A stretch of DNA of 64,000 nt from Candidatus Thiodiazotropha endoloripes (GTDB taxonomy: Bacteria > Pseudomonadota > Gammaproteobacteria > Chromatiales > Chromatiaceae): positions 434,001 to 498,000 of the forward strand of contig LVKA01000008.1 of the NCBI GenBank assembly GCA_001709035.1, in the 5' to 3' direction. The notes beneath the pieces were generated by a model. It searched no databases and was not told the DNA's origin. It worked only from the letters and a program-made list of their open reading frames with translations. Position numbers and translations under genes: made by a program. This document shows, one piece after another, positions 52,765-62,265 of this stretch. The number at the start of each line of letters is the position of its first letter. Position 1 is the first letter of the stretch.

Positions 52765-54140
52765 ACGCTCTGCCGATGGTATTTTGCGATTTCGGTTTCG
52801 TTGACCCGGGTGAGTGCCTGGGACGGGAAGGTGGAGAGCAGATCCCAGGACAGGTTGAGGGTCTCTTCGATACTGCGATCCTCATCCTCACTCTGTCGTA
52901 CGAAACGGTTTTCAAAGGCGTCGGCGAACTCCAGGTAGCGACGGTCCCGGGTTGAGAGCTCATCCGCACCGATGATGGAGGCCAGGTTTCGGGTCTCCAG
53001 GGCTCTGGCATAGAGGGCGTAGAGCTGGTTCGATACGTGGGGGTGGTCTTCCCGGGTGAAGTCCTTGCCGATACCGTCTTTCATCAGTCGTGAGAGCGAC
53101 GGTGAGATGTGTACCGGTGGATAGATGCCCTGATTGTGCAGCTCCCGACTGAGCACAATCTGCCCCTCGGTGATGTAACCGGTCAGATCGGGGATCGGGT
53201 GGGTAATGTCATCACTAGGCATGCTCAATACCGGCACCAGGGTGATCGACCCATGGCGGTCCTTGATACGTCCGGAGCGCTCATAGATCTCGGCCAAATC
53301 GGAGTAGAGATAACCGGGGTAGCCCTTTCTTGCGGGGACGTCACCCTTGGCGGTGGCCACCTCACGCAGGGCTTCCGCATAGTGGGTCATGTCGGTCATC
53401 ACTACCAATACATGGCGGTCGAGATCGAAGGCCAGGTACTCGGCGGCGGTGAGCGCCATGCGCGGCAGGGTGAGTCGCTCCACCGGGGGATCATCGGCCA
53501 TGTTGACGAACATCACCACATTGCCCAGCACCCCGGAGGAGGCGAACTCCTCCTGGAAGAAGCGGGCATCCGCATAGGAGACACCCATCGCGGCAAACAC
53601 CACCGAGAAGCGGCTGTCGTCGTCGGGCAGTTTGGCCTGGCGGACGATCTGAGCGGCGAGGCGGTTGTGGGGCAGGCCGGAGGCGGAGAAGATCGGCAGT
53701 TTCTGTCCCCGGACCAGGGAGTTGAGTCCGTCAATGGTGGAGATGCCGGTCTGGATGAACTCTTTCGGGTAGGTGCGGGCCGCCGGGTTGAAGGCGGCGG
53801 CGCTGATGCTGCGACGCAGGCTTGAGACGATGGGGGGACGGTAGTCCCGAGGCTCTCCAAGGCCGTTGAAGATGCGGCCGAGGATCTCCGGTGAGAGGGC
53901 GATCTCCACCGGCTCGTCGAGAAAGCGTACCCAGGTACTCTCAAGATCGAGTTCGGAAGTGCCCTCGAAGACCTGGATCAGTACCTCTTCATCAGAGCTG
54001 CGGATGACCTGGCCGTTACGGGTGTTACCCTGTTGATCGCGGATATGCACCCGGTCGCCGAAGGCGATGTTGGGTACGTTGGCCACGGTCAGCAGGCCGC
54101 CGCGGGCGGAGGAGGCGGTTCGATACTCCTTGGCGCTCAT
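52761..54140 (-). CDS. atpB: V/A-type ATPase subunit B
   Basis: A 459-residue non-catalytic head subunit. Instead of a P-loop it has the subunit B counterpart FSASGLPHNRLAAQIVRQ, and it keeps MTDMTHYAEALREVATAKGDVPARKGYPGYLYSDLAEIYERSGR, the highly conserved B-type stretch. It alternates with A around the rotor shaft and regulates nucleotide exchange. Length and motifs are typical of prokaryotic V-type enzymes. Four-base overlaps join it to A upstream and D downstream. Confidence 0.96.
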   Translation of the reverse strand: MSAKEYRTASSARGGLLTVANVPNIAFGDRVHIRDQQGNTRNGQVIRSSDEEVLIQVFEGTSELDLESTWVRFLDEPVEIALSPEILGRIFNGLGEPRDYRPPIVSSLRRSISAAAFNPAARTYPKEFIQTGISTIDGLNSLVRGQKLPIFSASGLPHNRLAAQIVRQAKLPDDDSRFSVVFAAMGVSYADARFFQEEFASSGVLGNVVMFVNMADDPPVERLTLPRMALTAAEYLAFDLDRHVLVVMTDMTHYAEALREVATAKGDVPARKGYPGYLYSDLAEIYERSGRIKDRHGSITLVPVLSMPSDDITHPIPDLTGYITEGQIVLSRELHNQGIYPPVHISPSLSRLMKDGIGKDFTREDHPHVSNQLYALYARALETRNLASIIGADELSTRDRRYLEFADAFENRFVRQSEDEDRSIEETLNLSWDLLSTFPSQALTRVNETEIAKYHRQSV

Positions 54141-55939
54141 GCTGGCTGTTCTCCTCGTTGCGCGTATTCGGAATGGATCTCCTTGAAGTCGTTCAGGGCT
54201 TCTTCCCGGAAGGCTTTAAGTTGCTCGATCTGGTTGGAGTCGTAGAGCTCCTTGCAACGCCTCAGGCGGGCCAGGACCGACATCTCTGAGAGCTCCTGTA
54301 CAGGAACCCCAAGCTCAATCAGGTCGGCCCCCGCATCGTAGACCGAGAGGATCAGATCCAGCAGCATGAACTGCTTCTCCGGTGAGGAGAAGGTGTCCAC
54401 CGGATCGAGGGCGCTTTGTTGCAGTACACCCTCCTTGATCAATGCCGCACCCTCCAACACCCAGCGTTGGGCGGAGGAGAGGGCTTCCGGACCCACCAGG
54501 TTGACGATGCGCGAGAGCTCCGCATCCCGGGCCAGCATGCCCAATGCCTGGGAGCGTCTTTTCTCCCAACCACGGTCGATGTTCTCGTGCCACCACTCGG
54601 CGGCGGTGCTGACATCCGCGGAGAAGCTGTCGACCCAGTCGATCGCCGGGTAGTGACGGGCGTCCGCCAGCTCCTTGGAGAGCGCCCAGAAGGTCTGGAT
54701 GATCTCTTTGGTGTGGCTGGTCACCGGTTCGGAGAAGTCACCGCCTGGAGGCGATACCGCACCGATCAGAGTAACCGATCCCTTGCCGCTGTCCATGGTG
54801 TCGACCCGTCCGGCCCGCTCATAGAAGGCCGCAAGCCGGGAGGCCAGGTAAGCGGGATAACCCTCTTCCACGGGCATCTGGCCGAGACGGCCGGAGACCT
54901 CGCGCAGCGCTTCCGCCCAGCGGCTGGTGGAGTCGGCCAGCATGACCACGTCGTAGCCCTGGTCTCGGTAGTATTCGGCGATGGTGATGCCCACGTAGAT
55001 AGAGGCCTCGCGAGCCACCACCGGCATGTTGGAGGTGTTGGCAATGAGCAGCGTTCTGTCCATCAGCGGACGGCCGGTGTAGGGGTCTTTCAGTTTTGGA
55101 AAACTGTCGAGTACATCCACCAGCTCGTTGCCGCGCTCACCGCAGCCCACATAGATGACGATGTCCGCATTGGCCCAGCGGGCGACCTGGTGCTGAACCA
55201 CTGTCTTGCCGGCGCCGAAGGGGCCCGGTACGGCACACTTGCTTCCCTTCAACAAGGGGAAGAATGTGTCGAGAATACGCTGTCCGGTGATCAGGGGTTC
55301 GATACCGTTGTCCCGGCTCTGGTAGGGGCGGGGTCGTCTTACCGGCCAGCGGTGGTAGAGTTTCAGGTGGTGTATTTCGCCCTGTTGGTCCCGTACCTGG
55401 CCGATGCTCTCCTCCAAGTGGTAGTCGCCTTCCGGAGCGAGTTCGATCAGCTCCCCGGAAATGTTGGGCGGCACCAGGATTCGGTGTTCGACGGTCTCGG
55501 TCTCCTGGACCTTGCCGAGTACCGCGCCGTTGATGATCGGCATGTTCGGTTCCAGGTTTTCAGAGGGTACGAAGTGCCAGGTCTTGTCCCGATCCAGCGG
55601 CAGCGGGCTGAGTCCTCTGGGAATCTGATCGCCGGCCTTGAGAAACATCGCCTCCAGCGGGCGCTGCACACCGTCGAAGATACCGCCGATCAGGCCTGGG
55701 CCCAGCTCCACGGAGAGGGGATGGCCAAGGCCTTCCACCGGCTCACCGGGGCGTACCATCTCGGTGGACTCATAGATCTGCGCCAGAGCTTCGTTCCCCT
55801 CCAGCGAGATCACCTCGCCATAGAGTCCGAGACTGCCGATGCGGACCTGTTCGCCGTTCTGCACACCGGGCAGCTCAATGGTGACAATCGGGCCGTTGAT
55901 GTCTTTGATTTTGCCTTTTTTATTGGATATCGTGTTCAT
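54137..55939 (-). CDS. atpA: V/A-type ATPase catalytic subunit A
   Basis: A 600-residue catalytic subunit. The Walker A is the V-type form [13 protein letters not shown] (about 235-247) with the preceding long insert (non-homologous region, about 115-195) that separates A subunits from F-type beta. [57 protein letters not shown] and the Walker B are all intact. It hydrolyses or makes ATP at the A/B interface. ATP synthesis or ion pumping direction cannot be told from sequence. Overlaps atpB by four bases and follows atpE by two. Confidence 0.97.
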   Translation of the reverse strand: MNTISNKKGKIKDINGPIVTIELPGVQNGEQVRIGSLGLYGEVISLEGNEALAQIYESTEMVRPGEPVEGLGHPLSVELGPGLIGGIFDGVQRPLEAMFLKAGDQIPRGLSPLPLDRDKTWHFVPSENLEPNMPIINGAVLGKVQETETVEHRILVPPNISGELIELAPEGDYHLEESIGQVRDQQGEIHHLKLYHRWPVRRPRPYQSRDNGIEPLITGQRILDTFFPLLKGSKCAVPGPFGAGKTVVQHQVARWANADIVIYVGCGERGNELVDVLDSFPKLKDPYTGRPLMDRTLLIANTSNMPVVAREASIYVGITIAEYYRDQGYDVVMLADSTSRWAEALREVSGRLGQMPVEEGYPAYLASRLAAFYERAGRVDTMDSGKGSVTLIGAVSPPGGDFSEPVTSHTKEIIQTFWALSKELADARHYPAIDWVDSFSADVSTAAEWWHENIDRGWEKRRSQALGMLARDAELSRIVNLVGPEALSSAQRWVLEGAALIKEGVLQQSALDPVDTFSSPEKQFMLLDLILSVYDAGADLIELGVPVQELSEMSVLARLRRCKELYDSNQIEQLKAFREEALNDFKEIHSEYAQRGEQPA

Positions 55940-55941
55940 GA

Positions 55942-56574
55942 TTAGAGTGCCTGTCCGTCACCAACTGGGGGCAGCAGCCGTTCGACCAGTGCCTGATGCA
56001 CTTTACGCTCCAGACGGGTAAGCCGACCCTCGAAGGTGTGGTCGATCTGCACCCGCTGATCCGCGGTGGTCACCAGGCATCCGCCAACGGTGTTGAGCGT
56101 CTCCTCCAGCAATTGAAATTGTTTACCGGCCACCAGGTTGTCGGTCAGTTTTTGCCATTCGGGCTTGAGCCGGTGCAGATCCTCCGGGTTGACCTTCACC
56201 AGCAATTGATCGTCGTCGATCTGCGCCGCCGCCTGTTTCAGCAGTGCCTGCAGCAGTTCGAAATATTGTTTCTCATCTTTGCAGTATTCAGCCATCTGCT
56301 GTTTCAGCCGATCCACCACCACCTGCACCAGGTTCCAGCGCATGTGATCCATCTTGCTGTGCAGCTTCAGCTCATCCGCCTGGACCTTACGCAGATAGGC
56401 CCGGTCGGCCTGGGATTTAGCCAGCAGGGTCTCCTTCTCTTCCCGCAGTTGGAGTTTGTCGCTGGCTTCCCTGAGGATGTTTTTACGTCCCGCATCGGCG
56501 CGGCTGTGGCACTCGCTGGCCATCTGTTCGGCGCGATCGATGATTGCTTTTTCAAGGGCTTCGACCTGGTTCAC
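55942..56574 (-). CDS. atpE: V/A-type ATPase subunit E (peripheral stalk)
   Basis: A 210-residue protein: an N-terminal coiled coil (about 1-110, EKAIIDRAEQMASECHSRADAGRKNILREA) and a C-terminal alpha/beta domain (about 115-205, VKVNPEDLHRLKPEWQ, GGCLVTTADQRVQIDHTFEGRLTRLERKV). This is the E subunit arrangement, which pairs with the G/H-type coiled coil to form the peripheral stator. The C-terminal conserved GG-x-(I/L/V)-x(3)-D-x-R-I region is present. Located between F and A in the operon. Confidence 0.93.
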   Translation of the reverse strand: MNQVEALEKAIIDRAEQMASECHSRADAGRKNILREASDKLQLREEKETLLAKSQADRAYLRKVQADELKLHSKMDHMRWNLVQVVVDRLKQQMAEYCKDEKQYFELLQALLKQAAAQIDDDQLLVKVNPEDLHRLKPEWQKLTDNLVAGKQFQLLEETLNTVGGCLVTTADQRVQIDHTFEGRLTRLERKVHQALVERLLPPVGDGQAL

Positions 56575-56588
56575 TCGTGATCTCCTGG

Positions 56589-56912
56589 TTAACCGCCGGT
56601 GAGTTGTTTCAAGGTTTCGTCGAGCTCGGACTGAAAATTGTCCGAGTCATGCAGTGAAGGCACTTCCGAGAGTACGATGCGTCCCCCTTCGTTGCGGATC
56701 TGCTGCAGCAGTTTCGACTCCAGCCGGTTGACTGACTGCTCAATGATCAGCAGCGCCCGCTGCTTCTGTTGCAACAGACCGGAGAGGAGCTCATCCAGTG
56801 TTGCCGTGTCGGGCTCGGTCAGGGTCTCGAATCCGATCAGACGAAAGCCGTCGCCTAGGGTATGGCTGCCGACGAAGATGTTACGGACGCTGTGGCTGCT
56901 GGTCTCTGTCAT
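56589..56912 (-). CDS. atpF: V/A-type ATPase subunit F
   Basis: A 107-residue small subunit with a Rossmann-like start (NIFVGSHTLGDGFRLIGFETLTEPDTATLDELLSGLLQQKQRALLIIEQSV), the usual F-subunit pattern of strand, GDG-like turn and helix. F binds the rotor with D. Motifs are weaker than in A, B or K, but position between K and E and length fit. About 14 bases separate it from atpE. Confidence 0.85.
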   Translation of the reverse strand: MTETSSHSVRNIFVGSHTLGDGFRLIGFETLTEPDTATLDELLSGLLQQKQRALLIIEQSVNRLESKLLQQIRNEGGRIVLSEVPSLHDSDNFQSELDETLKQLTGG

Positions 56913-56916
56913 GGTT

Positions 56917-57357
56917 TCAGATTTTGTCGAGCAGCAGGATACTCATCACCAGGCCGTAGATGGCGATACCTTCAGCCAGCCCCAGATAGATCAGGGTTCG
57001 GCCGAAGATCTCCGGTTTTTCCGCCAGTACCGCCAGCGAGGCGGCGCCGATCGGCCCCACCGCAATGCCGGCGCCGATGGTACTCAGGGCGGTGGGGATA
57101 CCCACACCGATGATCCCCAGGCCGAGGCCGATGGAGATCTCTCCGCTGGCTTCCACCGCCGGTTCCACGGCGGCCATGACATCCTGGGCACCGATGAAAA
57201 TCAGTGCCGCCTGGGCACACACAAAGATCACCAGGTTCATGGCGATGGTGGGCTTGAACCAGGGTTTGGTAACTTTGGCCGGCTGCATCTCCATGACGAT
57301 GCCGGTGGCGATCAGGCCAACGATGCCGAGTGTCATTACCACGATAAGCCAGTACAT
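56917..57357 (-). CDS. atpK: V/A-type ATPase subunit K (ion-binding ring)
   Basis: A 146-residue ring subunit. Residues about 75-145 are a typical c-subunit hairpin with the ion-binding glutamate in LAEGIAIYG (Glu129). The N-terminal 60 residues add two more hydrophobic helices (LIVVMTLGIVGLIATGIVM; AMNLVIFVCAQAALIFIGA), so each protomer seems to have four helices but only one ion-site carboxylate. Sodium-ring landmark Gln/Thr residues around Glu129 are not obvious, which would favour proton coupling, though this is weak evidence. It sits between I and F. Confidence 0.92.
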   Translation of the reverse strand: MYWLIVVMTLGIVGLIATGIVMEMQPAKVTKPWFKPTIAMNLVIFVCAQAALIFIGAQDVMAAVEPAVEASGEISIGLGLGIIGVGIPTALSTIGAGIAVGPIGAASLAVLAEKPEIFGRTLIYLGLAEGIAIYGLVMSILLLDKI

Positions 57358-57415
57358 AGTGTGCTCCTCTTGCTGTTTTTCAGTTCAATCATCATGCGCT
57401 CCCGAAGCCACGGTT

Positions 57416-59296
57416 TCAGGAGAGTGTCAGGGGTTTGAAGGCCTTGCCGTCGCCCGCATAGAAACGGGAGAAGCCTTCGTAAAATTCCAAACGCAGCACC
57501 TGGATGGCGACAATCAGCCCCTCCAGCACCAGAATGAATACATTGCCCAATATCACCGTGATCCAGTGGCCGGTATCCCCCATCATGCCGGCCAGGGTGA
57601 ACACCGCGATCGCCAGCGCCACATGGTTCAGGCTGAACGCCGCGACACGCAGGAAAGAGAGGGTGTTGGAGGCGTAGCCGGTGATGGTCTCGAAGGTCTC
57701 GATGAAGGCGACCAGAATGCGTTCGCCGATGGAGGCCTCCTGCTCGATCAGCTTGTGGGCAAAGATGCCGATCAGGGTGAGGATCGCCAGGGTGGCCCAG
57801 AAACCACCTACCGATCCCTCCGCGTAGAGAGAATAGCCGGTGCCCAGCATACCGGTGTAGAGCAGCAGCGAGAGCAGGCCGTTGTCGCCGAACAGGGCGC
57901 CCAGCCGATCTCCCTGCACCAGGTGGTTGATGATGTTCAGCAGGGAGGAGATGACGATGAAACCGATCCCCCACAACAGGGCCACGGTGAGCATGTAGAG
58001 GGGGTCGCTGAGCGGGGCGATCCACCAGGCGTGAAACAGATGTTCGAAGCCGAAGATGCTGCCATAGAGGACGCCAAAGACCATTGAGGAGATCCCCGCG
58101 GCCACCCCGAACGGAGTGAAGCTGCCCAACTTGCGACGCCAGATCAGCGCAGCACCGAGGATCACCGCACCATGCCCCACGTCACCGAACATCATGCCGA
58201 ACATCAGGATATAGGTGAGGGCGAACAGATGGGTCGGATTGACCTCGCCGTAACGGGGTACCCCATACTGCATCACCAGGGATGAGAAGGGTTTGAAGAG
58301 GCGGCTGTGGCGCATCACCGAGGGTACGATGGCACGCTCTTCGGAGAGTGGATCACGGCTCTCCAGGACGAAGGCATTGGGCAGTTTCTGCAGTAGAGCC
58401 TCTTCCACCTGAGCCATATCCTCGGCAGGTACCCAGCCCTGCAGGCGTGCCAGTTTGCCGCTTTTACGAGCCGCTTCGCCAAGTGCTACATAAGGGGCGG
58501 CCAGGTGCAGGGTCTGGGCAGCTTGCTCCAGTCCATCCAGCGCATTGGCTCGCCAGGCAACGATCTCCAGGTTGAGCTGTTGTGAGTTTTCATCGACCGC
58601 TGCGTGGCGCTCAGCCAGTCGGCTCTTGGCAGTCTCCGGCTCGGTGTGCAGCTCCGGTGGGATATCCAGTGGCCGAAAGCCGGCGGTATCGAGGACCGAT
58701 TTCAGCTTTGAATGCTCTGTCCGCTTGGCGCCGATGATCAACACATGGCTCTCTTTCTCACTCTGCAGAAAGGGGAACAGCAGATAGCCGTCGAGGCCGA
58801 TGGCATCCTTGAGTTGTTCCACCCGGTTGCTGGATACCATGCCGATACTGGATTCCAGGAAGGGTTGATCCTGCTGCAGTTGACCCAGGTCCACATCCAG
58901 ATTGCTGAAATTCGCCAGACTGGTCTCGAGCTGGCTGATATTGCGTGACTCTTCGGTGAGGCGGCGTTGCCGTTCTTCAAAGTCGGAACAGGTCTCCCAG
59001 GCCTCGCCCAGCCACTGATTGGCCTGCTCCAGTTCAGCTTCGGTAATGGTGGTCACTTCGCCATCGAAGGGGGCCGGGGTGTAGCTCACCAGAGCGCTGA
59101 TCTTGTCCAGCCGGCTCTTCGCCTGGTTGAACTGCTCGCGAAAGTGCTGTCCAGGAATCTCGGTCAGGGCGTTTTCCGCATAGGGACGGTTGTCCGGGCT
59201 GAAGTTGTTGAGACCGGCCAGGATCACCGATGCGCCGGGCAGGTCCTCGTTGAGTACCTTGATGCTGATCTGTTTCATCGGCAGGGGGCTAAACAT
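57416..59296 (-). CDS. atpI: V/A-type ATPase subunit I (a-type, ion channel)
   Basis: A 626-residue subunit: a soluble N-terminal half (about 1-310) with coiled coil, then seven or eight transmembrane helices, including the channel helix with the conserved Arg region LSFLRVAAFSLNHVALAIAVFTLAG and the final ILVLEGLIVAIQVLRLEFYEGFSRFYAG. Subunit I makes the stator half-channels and anchors the peripheral stalk. The GAGGG ribosome site seven bases upstream favours the ATG at 59296. Length is typical. Confidence 0.95.
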   Translation of the reverse strand: MFSPLPMKQISIKVLNEDLPGASVILAGLNNFSPDNRPYAENALTEIPGQHFREQFNQAKSRLDKISALVSYTPAPFDGEVTTITEAELEQANQWLGEAWETCSDFEERQRRLTEESRNISQLETSLANFSNLDVDLGQLQQDQPFLESSIGMVSSNRVEQLKDAIGLDGYLLFPFLQSEKESHVLIIGAKRTEHSKLKSVLDTAGFRPLDIPPELHTEPETAKSRLAERHAAVDENSQQLNLEIVAWRANALDGLEQAAQTLHLAAPYVALGEAARKSGKLARLQGWVPAEDMAQVEEALLQKLPNAFVLESRDPLSEERAIVPSVMRHSRLFKPFSSLVMQYGVPRYGEVNPTHLFALTYILMFGMMFGDVGHGAVILGAALIWRRKLGSFTPFGVAAGISSMVFGVLYGSIFGFEHLFHAWWIAPLSDPLYMLTVALLWGIGFIVISSLLNIINHLVQGDRLGALFGDNGLLSLLLYTGMLGTGYSLYAEGSVGGFWATLAILTLIGIFAHKLIEQEASIGERILVAFIETFETITGYASNTLSFLRVAAFSLNHVALAIAVFTLAGMMGDTGHWITVILGNVFILVLEGLIVAIQVLRLEFYEGFSRFYAGDGKAFKPLTLS

Positions 59297-59350
59297 CAGC
59301 GGTCCCTCGATCGGCTTGAAGCGGGTAATATCTTATTAACGGCTGGATGA

Positions 59351-60406
59351 TCACGCCGCCTCCTCAGAGGATGAGGAGCCTTTGATGCCAGAAACGGCTT
59401 CATCCAGCAGCTCGTTCGTCATACCCAGCAGCTTGCCCTGGATGATGGCGTAGAGACGCCAGATGTCCGTGTCCCGGCTGATCAGATAGCAGAGCGCAGC
59501 GACCACCCCGTCCCGACTGCCCAGCATCAGTTTGCGTAACTCATCGGAGACCCAGAAGTCGAGTCGCTGTCTGGCATCGGTGATGTTGGCGCTGCCGGTG
59601 AGCAGGCTGTGAAAGGGGTCGGGCAGCTGCTCGACAATGGTATCCAGCCCCTCCACATTGGCCAGCTCCATCAGTTTATCCCGCTGTATCTGTCCGCCGT
59701 ACGGGATCAACAGGTAGTAGACCTCACTGGGTGCGAACTGATAGACCAGGCGATAGCGCATCAGCCAGAGAATGTTCTGCCGGTCCACCATGCAGCCGAT
59801 GGCCTTTTTCAAGCCGCGCTTGTCGCTGCAGTCGGTGATGTTGGCCTGGGCCAGCATGCCGGTGTAGTAGAGCCGATCGATGGCGGCGCCCAAGGAGAAG
59901 TTTTCATGCTGTTCTTCATAGATGTTGCGGGCCTGGCTGGCAATCTGGGAGTAGGGCCCCCGTTCCAGCTGGCGCAACATTTCCTGGACGTTTTCCGCCT
60001 GCAGCAGGGCTTCATGGGGCAGCCGGATGTTCTCCGGCAGGGCGTAGAGATTGTGGCGTATCTCCTGGATGCCCAGGTTGTTCCACTTGCCCTGGATCAG
60101 GGTCTTCAGATTGTAGAGCTCATACTTGCGTGGCCAGTAGAGGATCAGTCCCCGTGAGCGACCGCTCAGAGGTCGAAGCAGAACCTTCAGTTCATTCATC
60201 AGCTGCTGCAGCAGCTGGTGCTCAATCAGGCCGCTCTTCTGGCGGGTTTCGATCTCCTGTTCGAAGATCGGCAGCAGATCGAAACGCTCACCAAGTTGAT
60301 GCAGTGACATCTGCTTCAGTATCCGGATATCCTCAGCGGAGAGCAGTCTGGAGGCGTAGATACCGACCCGGGTCTTGAGGTAGGCCTGATCCCGTTGTGA
60401 GTTCAT
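59351..60406 (-). CDS. atpC: V/A-type ATPase subunit C (AC39/VmaC-like)
   Basis: A 351-residue helical protein with the subunit C/AC39 features: ARLLSAEDIRILKQMSLHQLGERFDLLP at the start, and three repeated helical bundles later (DKRGLKKAIGCMVDRQNILWLMRYRLVYQF, DTDIWRLYAIIQGKLLGM). Subunit C is the socket that joins the D/F shaft to the K ring. The conserved stretch D-x-x-N-I-x-W-L-x-R-Y-R is present. Second gene of the operon as transcribed, 9 bases after the H-like gene. Confidence 0.92.
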   Translation of the reverse strand: MNSQRDQAYLKTRVGIYASRLLSAEDIRILKQMSLHQLGERFDLLPIFEQEIETRQKSGLIEHQLLQQLMNELKVLLRPLSGRSRGLILYWPRKYELYNLKTLIQGKWNNLGIQEIRHNLYALPENIRLPHEALLQAENVQEMLRQLERGPYSQIASQARNIYEEQHENFSLGAAIDRLYYTGMLAQANITDCSDKRGLKKAIGCMVDRQNILWLMRYRLVYQFAPSEVYYLLIPYGGQIQRDKLMELANVEGLDTIVEQLPDPFHSLLTGSANITDARQRLDFWVSDELRKLMLGSRDGVVAALCYLISRDTDIWRLYAIIQGKLLGMTNELLDEAVSGIKGSSSSEEAA

Positions 60407-60415
60407 CGGTTAGGC

Positions 60416-60742
60416 TTAGTCCTCGTCGGCATTGGCGTCGATTATGACGGCAAAGGCGGCGTCCAGTGCATCCTCTTCCCGCGCCTCGGCGTATTCACGC
60501 AATTGGGCGTGGCGCTCATCGAAGCGTTTTTTCAGTTCGGCAATGGTCTGTTCGGCGCGACTCTCCGCCTTTTCCATGAAACTGTTGTGAAGCTCGGGGA
60601 TGCGGGCTTCGAAATGTTGCTCTTTGGTCTTGGCCTCCTGCAACGCTTCCTGAATGATGCGCTCCCGCTGCTCTTCGGCCTTGTTGTGGATCTGTTGTGC
60701 CCGGTTTTCGGCTTCGAGTAAGCGCTGCAGTGACTCTTCCAT
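60416..60742 (-). CDS. V/A-type ATPase subunit H/G-like coiled coil
   Basis: A 108-residue protein predicted as one long coiled coil (EESLQRLLEAENRAQQIHNKAEEQRERIIQEA...AESRAEQTIAELKKRF), rich in Glu, Gln, Ala and Arg. Position at the head of the ATPase operon and its length match the AhaH/subunit G-type stator partner of subunit E. Sequence identity of such coiled coils is low, so the call leans on context. It completes the nine-subunit set. Confidence 0.82.
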   Translation of the reverse strand: MEESLQRLLEAENRAQQIHNKAEEQRERIIQEALQEAKTKEQHFEARIPELHNSFMEKAESRAEQTIAELKKRFDERHAQLREYAEAREEDALDAAFAVIIDANADED

Positions 60743-61016
60743 TAACCCCTATGCCCCCATGGTTTGTTTTGACTGCAAATTGTTTTCAGAGGTTGTGTGA
60801 GGGAGACATTTTTGGGTGTCTCCGAAGCACATAGATAGTGTAGTCAATTTGACCGTTCCATGTGGACTAATATCGTCATGGCTTGGTTGAGCTAGATCAT
60901 GAACCCTATGGATTTTGTTGTTTGCCCGGAGGGGGGATCTGATGGTGTTTTCTGTTGGCACGATTGGTGAGTGTCGGCTGGTAAATTCGTTGTGGTGATC
61001 GTTGTCTCGGCCGCCT

Positions 61017-61065
61017 TCCCCCTCTCCCCCGGCCCCTCTCCCGCGAGGGGAGAGGGGAGCTACTC
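61017..61065. repeat. CCCTCTCC-type hairpin repeat, copy D (single unit)
   Basis: CCCCCTCTCCCCCGGCCCC, then CGCGAGGGGAGAGGGGAGCTACTC, the exact reverse of the first unit of copy A. Only one unit is present. It lies in the gene-free interval 60743-61254 upstream of the V-ATPase operon, where the operon promoter must also be; I could not fix a -35/-10 pair. Confidence 0.75.
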
Positions 61066-61254
61066 TTTCACTGTCTGTGCTATTTCGATGTTTGGTGTTT
61101 CTAACCTTAACCGATGGATTGCGGCACAGTCGTTCAGAGTTGTTCTATTTGGATTTAATCATTGAATTTCTTTTTGCGGATCTGAAAACTGTTGTCAGTA
61201 TGTGGAAATTCAGACGATTAACCGCTGTTGCGGTTGAAGATATGGCCGGATTGA

Positions 61255-61707
61255 TCAAGCCTTGGCGGTAGCCTGTAGGATGTTTGTTGTCTTGGGCAGT
61301 TCCAGACTCAACCTGCGTTTGATTTCATCCAGTTCGGTTTGCTTGTATGCCCGCCGTTGTGTGGTACCCCAGACTGTACCGGGCCACCAGGGATCACTGG
61401 TCTTGCGCCCCATGATATGGATATGCATCTGACGCACGATATTGCCGATCGCTGCGGTATTGAGTTTATCGATGCTCTGGTCGGTTTTGATGAAAAGGGA
61501 GACCTGGTTGATCTCTTCAAATAGCTGCTTTTGCTGCTCGTGACTGAGTTGGTGTAACTCATCACAATCGACCCTGGGGACCAGGATGTACCAGGGTAAT
61601 AGAGCATTGTTCATCAGCAGCAGCTGGCTCAATTCCATTTCTGCAAGCAGATGACAATCTGCCGCCAGTCTTGGGTCGAGGCTGAAGTCTGGGTTGTCGG
61701 CTGGCAT
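61255..61707 (-). CDS. HIT-family hydrolase-like protein
   Basis: A 150-residue protein with the histidine-triad region QMHIHIMGRKTSDPWWPGTVWG, a form (H-x-H plus R, then W-P-x-x-V-W-G) shared by a proteobacterial HIT subfamily. The usual third His of HxHxHxx is replaced by Met, so the catalytic details may differ from Hint-type enzymes. Members hydrolyse nucleotide phosphoramidates or similar bonds; substrate unknown. It is preceded by a DUF971 gene nine bases away and both follow the hemH side on the same strand. Confidence 0.85.
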   Translation of the reverse strand: MPADNPDFSLDPRLAADCHLLAEMELSQLLLMNNALLPWYILVPRVDCDELHQLSHEQQKQLFEEINQVSLFIKTDQSIDKLNTAAIGNIVRQMHIHIMGRKTSDPWWPGTVWGTTQRRAYKQTELDEIKRRLSLELPKTTNILQATAKA

Positions 61708-61715
61708 CTCTCTTG

Positions 61716-62108
61716 TCAGGCTCCACCATCTCGGGGAATCAGTTCAGGTTCCTGTCGCTGATGGCCCACCGCTTCGAGCTTTTCCAGGTAGGCCTGCCAC
61801 AGCTCATCCTGGTGCTTGCCCAGATTGTAGAGATACTGCCAGTCGTAAAGGCCTGAATTGTGGCCGTCATCGAAGTGGATTTTTACCGCATATTGTCCGA
61901 TCGGCTCGATCTGGGTGATGGTGACCAGCTCTTTGCCTTTCTCCAGTTTTGCTGTGGCCGGGCTATGCCCCCGGGTCTCTGCCGAAGGGGAATAGACCCG
62001 CAGGTATTCACAGGGCAGGGCAAAGTGGGCGCCGTCATCGAAGGCGATATCGAGAAAGCGGCTCTGTTGATGGACTTTGATATCCACCGGACGGGGTTTA
62101 GAACTCAT
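61716..62108 (-). CDS. DUF971 family protein
   Basis: A 130-residue protein starting MSSKPRPVDIKVHQQSRFLDIAFDDGAHFALPCEYLRVYSPSAE. This is the DUF971 / GBBH-like N-terminal fold, with LPCEYLRVYSPSAE and the HFDDGHNSGLYDWQYLY tail fully conserved. Relatives bind iron-sulfur or act in Fe-S protein maturation or carnitine-type hydroxylase N-domains; the exact role is unknown. Its frame is open to 62147 but the methionine at 62108 matches the family start. It lies nine bases upstream of the HIT gene, probably one unit. Confidence 0.9.
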   Translation of the reverse strand: MSSKPRPVDIKVHQQSRFLDIAFDDGAHFALPCEYLRVYSPSAETRGHSPATAKLEKGKELVTITQIEPIGQYAVKIHFDDGHNSGLYDWQYLYNLGKHQDELWQAYLEKLEAVGHQRQEPELIPRDGGA

Positions 62109-62265
62109 GTTGATATAAGATCCTGAGTTGTATGTTTTTGACTGCAATCGCTCTTTCGACCGCTCTGATTCCTGGGAGAGCGTCTTGTGTGCGGAGTGCT
62201 ATCGATTGTTTTGAGATCGTCACCGACAGATAGTTTCAAGGATTTGTCTGCATCCCGCTGAACAC

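Noticed and set aside
54416-55945. 509-codon plus-strand open frame
   Set aside because: Antisense to subunit A of the V-type ATPase, whose motifs are fully conserved; the frame is open because of codon bias on the other strand.
57065-58087. 340-codon plus-strand open frame
   Set aside because: Antisense to atpK and atpI; low-complexity His/Asp/Gly-rich translation typical of a shadow frame.
60749-60961. 70-codon minus-strand frame upstream of the V-ATPase operon
   Set aside because: No ribosome site or domain; lies where the operon promoter and leader should be.
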